NCBI GenBank assembly: GCA_002811645.1
Contig: PDIP01000021.1
Span: forward strand, 148,328-212,327
DNA: 64,000 bases
Origin: Corallochytrium limacisporum
Taxonomy: Eukaryota > Opisthokonta
Direction: 5' to 3'
Shown here: positions 1 to 10,641 of the stretch, piece by piece
Position numbering within the stretch: the stretch's first letter is position 1
How the letters are laid out: the number at the start of each line of letters is the position of its first letter
Made by a program: the position numbers and the translations under genes
Notes under the pieces: generated by a model
Database searches by the model: none
What the model saw: only the letters and a program-made list of their open reading frames with translations
What the model was told of the DNA's origin: nothing

Positions 1-3000
1 ATGACGAAACTCGATCGTGTGTTCTTTGCAGGGTAAAGTGTGGTGGCCGTGGTCGGGTTTGATCCGCGTATTCAAATTCATCAATGACTGAGCGAAAAAT
101 GATCTCATTTCTGTAGAGGCAGACGGTCCGCCACCTCAAAATGATAATGTACGGATCGGTCACACCTCATGTTCTGCTGATGTACACAGAATACTGGAAT
201 ATGAATGTGTGGGATGGACAGTGGGGCTTGCTCTGTGTCTGTTCAACCCCCGTGTTTGCCGTAAGATCTACAATGGATTGGGTGAGACTTGTGTGGTGCC
301 AAACCCAGTACTTTCCCCTTGCCTTCTAAGCAGGTCCTGCGAGGGCTCGGTCAGCAACTGTCTCATAGTCGGTTTCTCCGGGGAATATCATATCATTGGG
401 ATTTCTTCGAAATATCCCGAATCCCCACCATTCATTCACATACGCCCACTGTGTTGAGGGAAGTGATTCCACAAATATGAAAAGAGACACAATTCTTCCG
501 TTTGCTTCTACATTGAACGAACTAAACACCCACAGAGTGCACACAATCGATCTCGTTGCTAACAGGTTTCTAAGCGAGTCCATGGATAAACCAGGGGTCT
601 GCGGTGAGGGTGTCCGACTGTTAATCATTGCCAATGCGAGACTGAGTAATTCATTTGGGATCCATCACGGCGAATTTCATACCACTAGCAATATAGCAGC
701 AGCAAGCAAATATCTGACGCCTATGCCTAACTGTTGACGTGTTGGGAATGAAATCCTGTCTATTACTGTCGAAGGTTCATCGCACACTTGGACCGGATAG
801 AGAGTTTGAAAGCCCCGAGTTGACCACGTAAAGAGATCCCAAGTTACGGAACCTGTTTCTCGCCCGCGACAAACTTCATCAATTTTGACATGGGGGAGCA
901 CTTGCTCGTTTCCATGCATAGAACAGTGCTTTCCATCTTTTGTCCTGTCTCTTTCATGGCAGAAAACGAACGACAAGGTCCGCCATCACGCCTTCGACAC
1001 ACGCGCTCTGTGCTATCACTTGCAATACTCATGTGGCGTGTTTTAGTCAATAGTGTATCGCAAAAGGTACCCAACGTAGACTAATCCATCTGGAATTAAT
1101 TAATGGAAAAACGTGAAAGCTTGGTCTACACTTAGATCAACCAGAAAATTACCCCCACGCACAGATGTACTTCCCAAAAGCATCAACATTGCATCCTAGA
1201 TTTCTGCTGAGATCTAACCGAGATGCACACGCAGACACCAACCCTTCATCATCGTTCTTGGCATCCACAAAAACTAGAGACACATCACAACACACACATC
1301 ACCATCATCATCCAGGCGGAATGAATGAAAGATTGGCCCCGTGTGCGATGGCGAGACATGATGATGATACTGACGTTGAGTCAGACTTGTGTATGATGCT
1401 CTAAAGTCGCTGCAATTGGAGAAAGAATAGGCAAGTGAGTGGGGTTATTTTCTTACTCAGGAACCTTTATTGCATTAGTCGACATCGGGAGAAGTCCGCT
1501 ATGTGTTGCCAAACAGTGAGATCATCGCGCCTAATGTTTGCTCTCTATGATAGTAGTTACTGGCAAATCCCTAAGAAAGTTGGAGATTTCTGAGTGAAGT
1601 GAGAAGAAGGAGGTAGACAAAAGACTCTTCAGCCTCGTTCTGGAGACATCGTGACCTTCAAAGTGGAGTTCAGCTAGAGGTCAACTTCGAGTACGAGCCG
1701 GAGGATTCTCAAATCTTCCCCTTACCTGGCGCCTTGCTTATTCGCTTGGCTCAGTAGCGGCGATCTCCGGGCAGATGGTTTGTTGGAAATTTGTTGGAGA
1801 CATATCTGATGGTGGACAGGTAGCTTAATACATGCTAAACCGGCAGAGTATGTTCTGAACGGCGGAATCGCGTCCTGCACAATTTGGTCCTGAGTTTGCA
1901 TGTTCTCTTTGGTCCACTCCGTTTCGACTGTCGTGCTCATTAGATCAGAACACAGGAGCCCCTTGAGTTACCCACACTGGCCCCACAGTATGCAATCGCC
2001 GCTCACCCGGCTTCAGTGACAGGCAACCGGAATGTTCTTGATACTGAGACCCCTCTAACCCCGTCCGTTGGATTCCTTTCCTGCTCTCTTCCTCTCCATC
2101 CTCCTTTCGAGTAAATTCTGCCTGCCAAAGACGACTCTCCACAAGAACCGCAGAGGAAATGACGTGCTTGGGAGCTCGGATGTGAATGGTTTCAACTAAC
2201 TGCGGGTCTCACTCATTGGGACTATGTATTTCTGCCCGCAACACACAAAGGAGTACTTAACTTTCACACTTTTTTCCCATCCCCGGCCTCAAGGCCACGA
2301 GTATGTTTGGTGCTGCTTGGAGAAGTGAGTACCTGGTACTTATAGAGCAGCAGCCCAGATGCACTTTTAGTTGTGCCTTAGACTTTGGTGGGTGCAAACG
2401 TGTGTCGACCATTTCCTTCTCAGCAATGGAATGCCCTCCATTTAGTAGGGGGCATCATCATGAGAGGTGTGGTAGGTGTGGGTGTAATACATCTAGAACG
2501 CACCCACCACACTATGCGTACACGTTTTTGGATTCACTGTAAGATTGTGCGGATGTTTTGTAGCAGGTAACACGAGACGGTGCCTAAAGATGTCATCGGA
2601 AGGAATCCTTTTGCCTGCAATCTTCTTCCAGACAGCGTGAAGGTCACCATAACCTTGTGTCAAAATTTGCGAGCGCCATTTGCTGTCTTCGTCAGCACTT
2701 GCCAATTTTCCCCCTCGTATGAGTACTGTAGCCAAGTACTGGTCCACCAGACCACTGGTACACATCTTCGAAATCTCGTAAGAATATAATCACCTGTGTA
2801 TTTCGACCAATCAGAGGCCGCTTGTCATAAAGTTCAAAGCCCTCAGTTGTAAACCCCGAATTACGCTTCGGCCGGTCAAGCTGAGAAAGGAACGAATCAG
2901 GGCGGTATCAAGCAAAGACGAATACTCTCGTGGAAACAGGAGTATGTGCGGCCAGACTTCACAGGCATCATCGTGCAGTGCAGTGTGGAGACCGTGAGTC

Positions 3001-5107
3001 CCCTCCTTGTTTTGCCCGCATTTCATTTATGAGTGTGTGCCACTCTCTATGATGTGCAGCATCTCTTCCACACCCATCATCGGCCCCTCGCGAAAATCGA
3101 TACTTTTGTACGTGGAAGAAAGGGGGAAAAACAGAAACGGAAGGAAGCAAACGGAAGGGGGTCTCTTGTTGTCCACGCATTCCTCATTTATGGTGTTTCT
3201 CTACGTGTTACGCGCAAGACAATGCTCCACCACCATTCATCACCCACAGGTGCATGGGTAAAAAATGATTCGGTCCTACTATTGTACCTTTTGTCAGTAT
3301 GGAGCACCGCAGCTCTTGAGACCAACGCAATAAGCATGGACAAGCTTGCATGGATATTAGTACCCTACACACAACCAACACGCAAATTTAACACCCAATC
3401 TCATTCACAGAGATTATCAAATCATCAGAGAGGGAAGGTAGATATTCAATGTACGTAAATTGGTCCAGCTACCGGCGCCATTGGTCAACACAGTGGGAGT
3501 GCAAAAAATTGCCGCAAGACTTGCGTTCTCATAGCAAAGAGCAAAGCATCTTCGTATCTCATAGCTTGCTGAAAAACTTCGCTAGATGAAATTTGAACAC
3601 CCTCCTCCCTTCCTCTCCCTTGTCTTCATTGCCCGTAAGGGAACTGCTTATCTTCTAATTTCTAACTCTATCCAGTTCAACTGGCAAGAGTTAGAAACCC
3701 TCCCTGCTCTGTACAAACAGTATGGGGGTCCTCTTTTTCTAACTCGCAATCGCCGGGGGTCGTTCTGTTTGGATATCGTGTGTTTGTTCGGAGGTAGCCA
3801 GTACAAATTGTATTATGGTACACTCCGGTCGCATGAGTCCTGCCTGCACTCGTTCTGTCTTCGGAGACTGTTGGGTTGGTGACCATAGCAAAATTCTAAC
3901 TTCTCAGCTTGTCCCCACATTCCTGACCGCACAGTAGTAATAGATCCCTGTCTTTTTTCGGTGGCGAATTTCTCTTCTGTCCTATTTCTGTGCAGTCGGT
4001 TTTTCAATTGCGCGAAAAGAAATCCTTCTCGTCCAGTACTGCGATTTCGTGTTGCCGTGCAAAGGAATAACCAAAAGTTAGCCCACTACGCGGGGCAAAG
4101 GGTCTAGAGTGAGCAGTGAACAGTGTGAGATTCTGTTTCTATACTTTCTCCACCTCGCTTCTCTCCTGGCCTCCAGTTTTTACTGGGAATCCGAAGCACT
4201 GCAACGGTACTCCACCGAAGTACGGAGGTGCGAGAACGATGGGCTTGTGTGGGCCGGAGGTATACTGCCGCCATATACCTGAGGGTTCGGTACACGGTGC
4301 CGCTCTTTCCGCTCTGATACATAACTGAATAATGGGACACAAGAAATGTGAGAGGACGGCTACCAGGAACAGCGTAAGAATGGAGGTACAGGGCTGGGCA
4401 TCGAATGTATGGAGCGTGGTATTTGCTGCTGGTGTGAGTAATGGGTACGTGACTGATGATTTCAAACCGGGAAGAGAAATGGAAGGAAAAGAAAGATAGA
4501 TAAATGTGAAGATATGTAGTTTCATAGAAAATTAGTAGAAAAAATTTGGATCGGTGGGAGAGTTCTGGCATGCAATGACGAAGGTGAGATATTTCCAGAC
4601 TTCGCGGAATGTCGAGCGATTGGTGTAGGATAGAAGCTACAGGACACAGTGGATGGGATTTTTCCCATACTCATCTATATAGCTTTCTAACTCAATCATG
4701 GCGGTTTGGTCCATGTCTTGCGAACACGGGCACCGGGGTCTAAATTGTTCGAAGACCAGGAGGCGCCCGCCTTCTGCAATTTCAAACTGACGGTATATTT
4801 AAATCCCCACAGGGATCTCGTGGCTGAGCTCCGCGTTTGGCTTACCCCCCCCCCCGACGCCCTTTTCCATATTGGCACAAGGAATATCGGCCCGGTCGTC
4901 ACAAAGGATTAGATATCCGGATCTTGAGTTTAAAATAATAAAATCAGTACAATGATTGTAATTGAATACTATTGATTAATCACAGCCAGAGGGATGTTGC
5001 CATCCCCCCTCCCCGGGGCCCGGGGTGCGTGGTCTCCGTATTGCCTGTCACTGCTGGGGCCGGTTCAGCCCATATTATCCTTTTGCCGGTTCTTTATCTT
5101 TTTTGGT

Positions 5108-5147
<40 letters not shown>

Positions 5148-5904
5148 AGAGGGAGGGAAAGAGAAGGAAGGAAAAGTTATTCTGCGTCAGCTGACAGTGA
5201 ACCACTCCCCCCCGGGGGGGGGATCGGACCCCCATTTGCTACCAGACACGGGTTGTGATCGAACAAAAGTCACCCCGGGATAGCACGGCAACTTCAACGC
5301 GCCTCCTTAGCGAAGCCCGGTAGTTTTTTTTTTTTTGGGCTTCAGTCCTGTTATTTTTGTGCGCGTGTGTGTGGGTTTTTCCTTTTGCCGGCAATCAGAA
5401 GATGAAGATGAAGGGGAGTCATAGGGGTAGCTAGACAACACCACGACACCACCACCAGTCCCCCACTTCTTCCCCCCCTCTTCTCTCCCCGCCCAAAACC
5501 ACAATTTTTTTTTTTCTGGTGTGCCGGAGTGTCAGTTTCGCGATCTGTGCGCAGCAGCGCCTGGAGGAGGGTTCTACTCTCCTCCACTGCGTTTGGGGCC
5601 TTGGTGAAAGACGGGACCAAGAACACAAAAGAGAACAAGGAAGAAAAAGGTAAGGGAAAAAGAGAGGGAGAGGGGTCCATTGTGTGTTCTGAGAAATGGG
5701 GGGGAGGGAGAATCCGAACGCGCGAGAGTGGGGTGTTGAGTCGATGTATTAAGGAGCGGATGATGTGAACGGGGTCAGGAGACTCCTCAGTCTGCGCCAG
5801 ATTGAGGTACTAAAGGGTCCAGAACTGTGTATGACAGAGGTACGATTGCGAAATCACATGAGAGGTCGCAGTATTGAGTTTGGAGCCGATGCTCAACAGG
5901 AAAC
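1..5904. other. Gene-poor region with simple repeats
   Basis: No open frame here has a recognisable domain, protein-like composition or convincing length. The longest candidates (about 140-155 codons near 3.0-3.5 kb and 4.1-4.6 kb) have low-complexity, random-looking translations. What can be seen is a CA/CAT-rich stretch near 1285-1315, an (AG)n microsatellite with a polypurine tail near 5109-5175, C/G palindromes near 5011 and 5207, and a polypyrimidine tract near 5460-5494. It may contain non-coding transcripts or heavily spliced genes that cannot be recognised by eye. Confidence 0.6.
5109..5144. repeat. (AG)18 microsatellite
   Basis: An uninterrupted AG dinucleotide run is followed by a purine-only tail of G and A up to about 5169. 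The purine strand could form triplex DNA. It lies in the gene-poor region about 760 bases upstream of the FSP1-like gene, and its copy number is likely variable between strains. Confidence 0.95.
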
Positions 5905-7059
5905 ATGTCTGAGGACAAGAAGAAAATTGTTGTCGTTGGAGGCAACTACGGGGCACTTCGTGCTCTTCATGGCCTAGGAGATCTGTTTGATGTTACCGTC
6001 ATTGAGCCTAAGGAATACATTGAGGTGACTCCTGGAACCATTCATGCGCTTTTCCAGCCGACCGAGGAGGATGTGGTGAAAGCTCAGAAGAAGATTTCTG
6101 CTCCAGTGACCGAATTTGACATGTATCAGAAGGCGAAGCATGTTGAACACGACTTTGTGAAGGAAATTACTGCCGAAGAAGTGGTCACTCTGGGAGGCAA
6201 ATCTTTCAAATACGATTACGTAATTATCAACTCCGGCAGTACTGTATCAGGTCCCTGGAAGACCAAAAAGTCCGGGGGAAAGATTACATTGGAGGACCGC
6301 ATTGAGGAACTCAAGGCCGAGTACAAGGAATACACGGCTGCTAAGTCCTTCTGCGTCATTGGCACTGGTGTCACTGGGACTGAAATTTCTGGTGAGATCG
6401 CTGAGCGCCGACCTGACAGTGAAGTCCATGTCGTGACTGGCAGGGCCGGAGTCTTGCCGGGAATGAAAGAAAAACTACGCAAGGAGGGCGAGGAGACTCT
6501 TAAAGCTTTCAAGAATGTCGTTTTGCACAAGAACATGAGGGGAACTGTGGAAGATTCTGACAGCACTGGACCAGTGACCGTTAAGATCAGCGACGATGAA
6601 AAGGAAGAGAGTATCACTGTCGACAAAGTTTACGTCGCCACTGGTATCAAGCCCAACACCAGCTTTGCCAAGAATGACTTCCTGCAGGAGAGCCTCGACG
6701 ACAAAGGATATCTTAAGGTGAACCAATTCTTCCAGGTTGGCGGTCATGAGAATATCTTTGCCGTTGGCGACTGTGCCTCTGTGGAGGGAGTCAAAGACCC
6801 CAAGATGATGAAGTTGGCCGTCGACCACGGAAATATGCTCAACAGCATTCTGTCCTCTCTTGCCAAGAAGGGCAAGCTGCCATCCAAGGGATGGCACGGT
6901 GAAGATTGGTCTGCCATGCTGGTCAGCATTGGGCCCTCTCAGGGTGTTGGACACATTCGATTCATCAACTTCACCGGTTGGTGGGGCCATGGTTCCTCCC
7001 TGATGATGCGGATTAAGCTCGGTTTCCTTGGTTCCACAATTAGCCGCCTCAAAGGCTAG
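5905..7059 (+). CDS. FSP1/AIFM2-like NAD(P)H oxidoreductase
   Basis: This is a 384-residue pyridine-nucleotide-disulphide oxidoreductase of the AIFM2/FSP1 and type-II NADH dehydrogenase-like family. Members pass electrons from NAD(P)H through FAD to quinones; FSP1 itself reduces coenzyme Q in membranes to limit lipid peroxidation. Visible features are an N-terminal FAD-binding beta strand and loop (VVVGGNYGA, residues about 9-17), a second dinucleotide fold (FCVIGTGVTGTE, about 149-160), the ATGIKPNTS segment, and the FAD-contacting VGDCA motif near residue 290. The length matches the family (about 370-380). The start ATG begins MSEDKKK. There is no Gly at position 2, so the N-myristoylation used by human FSP1 is absent. 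It is convergent with MCM2, 124 bases away. The family is secure; FSP1 rather than a fungal AMID-like enzyme is inferred. Confidence 0.85.
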   Translation: MSEDKKKIVVVGGNYGALRALHGLGDLFDVTVIEPKEYIEVTPGTIHALFQPTEEDVVKAQKKISAPVTEFDMYQKAKHVEHDFVKEITAEEVVTLGGKSFKYDYVIINSGSTVSGPWKTKKSGGKITLEDRIEELKAEYKEYTAAKSFCVIGTGVTGTEISGEIAERRPDSEVHVVTGRAGVLPGMKEKLRKEGEETLKAFKNVVLHKNMRGTVEDSDSTGPVTVKISDDEKEESITVDKVYVATGIKPNTSFAKNDFLQESLDDKGYLKVNQFFQVGGHENIFAVGDCASVEGVKDPKMMKLAVDHGNMLNSILSSLAKKGKLPSKGWHGEDWSAMLVSIGPSQGVGHIRFINFTGWWGHGSSLMMRIKLGFLGSTISRLKG

Positions 7060-7183
7060 GATGGAATGCCCTCAACATTTAAATAGACTCCGTAGATCGT
7101 CACATGTACATTCGGAACAGTTTCGTTTGGGTGATGATATTTTGATGTTGATATGGATTTAAGGATTTGTGGTGTTATAAGGC

Positions 7184-10054
7184 TCATTCCTCCATGGCTT
7201 CCACCGATTGGCGGTAGAACACCCCATCGGTGAGGTCGCGCACAATGTCGTGCTTCTGCAGAAGATCGCTGTCGTAGAAGCGTTGCAGATTTGAAACATG
7301 CAGCTCATTCTTGACATTGCGCTCGAAAGTGCTGATAGGTACCTCGGGTCGCTCGTTGCTGCCCATTTGATGGTTCAGGGTAGTAGCCTTGCGGAGCATA
7401 CGCTTCAGTGTGTAGACCAAGAGCTGGTTCACATCCTGGTTGTAGGTCACATAGCGGTACAGGGTTGCGCTGCGTCTCAGATCACGACGCACGCTGTTCT
7501 TTTGCGTACTCATGAAGCTCTCTAGAATGACCTTGATGGCTTGGTTGATGTCGTCCATGTTGACTGTATCACGGAGATGCATCTTGGCATGGGCTTCACT
7601 GATACGTAAGATAGCCTCGAAGTGACGCACGCTGACGGGCACACTGGCAGTGCGGGCAGCCTCCTGACGCAGCTCAGCGTAGAACTTCACCATACGGTCC
7701 TCATCGATGAGATCACTGCGAGGCTTGACGTTCTGCCTGGCGTACTGAATGTACTTGCGGAGCATGTCCTGAGGGATAATGTCAGGGTCCACATCGGCCT
7801 CTTCTTCAAACTTTTCACCATTCTGTTCAGCTTCTTGTCTTCGCATGTCCTGCTGGCGCTTGGCCTCTGGATGGGCTTTAGCGTGTGAATCAACCACAAA
7901 CTTCGCCAGAGTCGCATCCAATTCCTCGTCGGCAGTGTCACGCACCACACACAGAATGTCAAAGCGCGACACAATGGGGTCAGTCAGGTCGACGTTCTGA
8001 CTGAAGGTCAGACTGGGGTTGTACCGTCCGTTGATGGGGTTGGCAGCGGCAATGACAGCGCAGCGGGCCTGCAGGGTGGTGACGATTCCAGCCTTGGAGA
8101 TAGAGATACCCTGCTGTTCCATGGCTTCGTGGATGGAAGTACGATCTTGGTCGTTCATCTTGTCGAACTCATCAATCAGGCACACGCCCTGATCAGCCAG
8201 CACTAGAGCACCTCCATCTAGGGTCCATTCACGGGTGTTGATGTCCTTACGCACACTGGCGGTCAAACCGACAGCCGATGCTCCTTGGCCCGTGGCAAAG
8301 ACGGCACGAGGCGCAGTCTTCTCCACATACTTGAGGAACTGAGACTTAGCAGTTCCGGGGTCACCGAGCATTAGAATGTTGATATCTCCACGGACCTTGT
8401 GCTTGCCATCGCCCTGTTTCGGTACACCACCGAATAGAGAGAGGGCAAGGGCCAACTTGATGTCTTCGTGGCCATAGATGGAAGGCGCAATGCTCTTCAC
8501 AATACGCTCACCAATGCGTGGGTGGCGGGCAAGCTCCAGAATCTCTCGATGGTCCTCATCGGTCAGTCGGTGGCTCATGTACTGATCTTCTCGCTTCTCA
8601 ACATAGTTGGCTTCTAGAACAGTTGCAAAAACGGGGAAACCATTGCGATTGTTCAGGTGAGGGTCAAAGTTATTGCTGTAGACCGCGACAATAACGACCT
8701 CATCACCGGGCTTCACACAGTCAACAAGATCGTCTTTCAGGATGACCTCTTTCTGCCGAGGCAGGCGACCAGGAGGAACGGAACCAGGACTTTCCTGCAG
8801 AGTCACAGTCTGGTAGTTGCTGTACAGAGTTTTTTCCTGGTTGGTGCTGAAAGGTCCCTTTTGTTGGCAGAACGGACAGTTTCCAATGCGCAGCTCTTCC
8901 TGTCCGGAGGTCATATAGGGTCCAAGGACCTCCTTACACGATTGACAGTCAAGGTATACCTGCTTAAGCTGAGGCAACACACTGCTGCGACGAGTAATCA
9001 CACCAGAAGTCTGCAGAAGTTCGTTCAAGTTGCTTTGGCGCAGTTCTCGCAGTGCTTCTGTATGAATCAAGTCTCGGACCCGAACATGAATCTGTTCGTG
9101 GACGTTACGGTACTTTGGGAACAAAGTGAGTAAAACGTCCATGGCAACTTGATCAAAGAGCTCCAGGAATCCAGTGGGGGCATCAACCAAAAAAAGACCA
9201 AGCACGGCATTGAAGTTAATCAGATGACGGTACTCGACTATGAGAGATTCACCGTTGGCACTTGCCATCTCGGCCAGTTTTTGGTAATAATAAGGAATGC
9301 GACGAGTTGACGTCTTGCCTTCCTCAGCCTCGGGGTCATAGCTGTTCAAGAAGCTACGCAAATTCTTCTTGATGGCCTTGCTGGCCTCTTTTCGCTGGAT
9401 CCAGTCACGTGCCGGTTCACGATGTGGGTTGAGCTGCATTTGAGCGTCCTCGTCCCCATCTTCCTCCTCATCGTCGTCCCGGTGAGTCAGATCAGGGGCA
9501 TCAAAGTCAGTGGAAGGAGCACTGCTGGGGAAGGCGCCACCGGTGCCGGCAAAGGGGTCCTGAGCCGGAGCAAGATCTCGGTCAATGTTGGTGGATTCGT
9601 AGTCGCCAGCCTTCAGGCGCTTTACCTTGCGACTGGTGGCAAGGGCACGCTCAGCACGCTCCATGTCACGGATCTGTTCCTCTTCCCCGTCACTACTGTC
9701 AGCACCCCCAAAGTATTTGGTGGGGCCCTTCTTGCGCTTGCCCAGACGGCGGTCACGACGTGCGAGTTCCTCTTCGACAGCACGTCGGTCGCCAATGTCC
9801 ATTTCTGAGTGTTCCTCTGCGTCTGCAGCGCTGGCTTCATAATCGTCCTGGGACTCATTCTCGTCGGCGTCAAAGTTTTCGTCAAGATCTTCGCCTTCCG
9901 ATTCAGAGTTCTCCTCAATGCGGGCGGCCTCGTCCTGACGCATCTGTTCAAGCTCAGCTTCGTCTTCAACATCGTTGAAACCAACCTCGACAGCCTCTGT
10001 ATCGTTATTACCGACGTCGCCACGGTTGGGCGTGGGATGCCGAGAATTTGCCAT
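7184..10054 (-). CDS. MCM2: DNA replication licensing factor MCM2
   Basis: A 956-residue MCM2 subunit of the hexameric MCM2-7 replicative helicase, which is loaded at origins and unwinds DNA in S phase. The N-terminal about 240 residues are acidic and Ser-rich, as usual for MCM2 (histone-binding and kinase-target tail). A zinc finger follows (CQSC near residue 370 and CPFC near 394). The AAA+ core has Walker A GDPGTAKSQ (about 560), Walker B CLIDEFDKM (about 628) and the arginine finger SRFD (about 697). The C-terminal part carries the winged-helix region. Length and motif spacing agree with animal and fungal MCM2, and the frame is uninterrupted from an ATG. The single-exon form over nearly 2.9 kb underlines how intron-poor this genome is. 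Confidence 0.97.
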   Translation of the reverse strand: MANSRHPTPNRGDVGNNDTEAVEVGFNDVEDEAELEQMRQDEAARIEENSESEGEDLDENFDADENESQDDYEASAADAEEHSEMDIGDRRAVEEELARRDRRLGKRKKGPTKYFGGADSSDGEEEQIRDMERAERALATSRKVKRLKAGDYESTNIDRDLAPAQDPFAGTGGAFPSSAPSTDFDAPDLTHRDDDEEEDGDEDAQMQLNPHREPARDWIQRKEASKAIKKNLRSFLNSYDPEAEEGKTSTRRIPYYYQKLAEMASANGESLIVEYRHLINFNAVLGLFLVDAPTGFLELFDQVAMDVLLTLFPKYRNVHEQIHVRVRDLIHTEALRELRQSNLNELLQTSGVITRRSSVLPQLKQVYLDCQSCKEVLGPYMTSGQEELRIGNCPFCQQKGPFSTNQEKTLYSNYQTVTLQESPGSVPPGRLPRQKEVILKDDLVDCVKPGDEVVIVAVYSNNFDPHLNNRNGFPVFATVLEANYVEKREDQYMSHRLTDEDHREILELARHPRIGERIVKSIAPSIYGHEDIKLALALSLFGGVPKQGDGKHKVRGDINILMLGDPGTAKSQFLKYVEKTAPRAVFATGQGASAVGLTASVRKDINTREWTLDGGALVLADQGVCLIDEFDKMNDQDRTSIHEAMEQQGISISKAGIVTTLQARCAVIAAANPINGRYNPSLTFSQNVDLTDPIVSRFDILCVVRDTADEELDATLAKFVVDSHAKAHPEAKRQQDMRRQEAEQNGEKFEEEADVDPDIIPQDMLRKYIQYARQNVKPRSDLIDEDRMVKFYAELRQEAARTASVPVSVRHFEAILRISEAHAKMHLRDTVNMDDINQAIKVILESFMSTQKNSVRRDLRRSATLYRYVTYNQDVNQLLVYTLKRMLRKATTLNHQMGSNERPEVPISTFERNVKNELHVSNLQRFYDSDLLQKHDIVRDLTDGVFYRQSVEAMEE

Positions 10055-10641
10055 GGTTGCTCAAATGTTGTTCGAGGTCTGCTTGCAAAAACTCTCTGTA
10101 TGTTTGGATTGTTATGAATACTAAAGACTTAGGACCTTTAAGATAACTGCGGTCGATCCATCAAGTAGCCTCAAACACAAACGCATACCTCTTTCACCAA
10201 AAGCAACAACATGCCCAAAGTCTGCTTTATGCAAACTAGCCACCACACTTCCAACTCAAGAGCAGAAAACACCATTCACACCGTTCTGGAGCATGCACAG
10301 CCCAAGGGCCGAAACGTAGAGAACTGGTGTCTCCCCTCCCTCCCAAGTTCAATCTTTTCGCGCGCAAAGGATTCCTGCCTGTTCCTGCCTCACACCCGGT
10401 CGTGAGGGGGCCCCCGAACCCCTCTCCCCTTTCTACAAACGCGCGCGAAAAATGTATTGAAGGGCGGGAGTCTCTTTTCAAGCCACTTTGAGGTAGAAAG
10501 CATGGTATCATGGAGAATGAAGCGATTGAATGAACTGAAACCATGAGCTGAAACCATCATATGGGCGTGCCTTAACAGGGCCCGATTGATTCGAAATGTG
10601 ATGACGTTTTACTTCTATGATACCTGCAATATAACGCTGCG
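10055..10641. other. Intergenic region between MCM2 and Miro
   Basis: This 587-base stretch lies 5' of MCM2 and 3' of the Miro gene, so it should hold the MCM2 promoter. I see no gene in it. The only notable sequence is a C/G-rich patch near 10400-10450. Confidence 0.6.

Noticed and set aside
5207-5290. A possible tRNA-like T-arm (GGGGGTCCGATCCCCC on the minus strand)
   Set aside because: It is explained by the C/G palindrome; no D-arm, anticodon arm or acceptor stem could be drawn.
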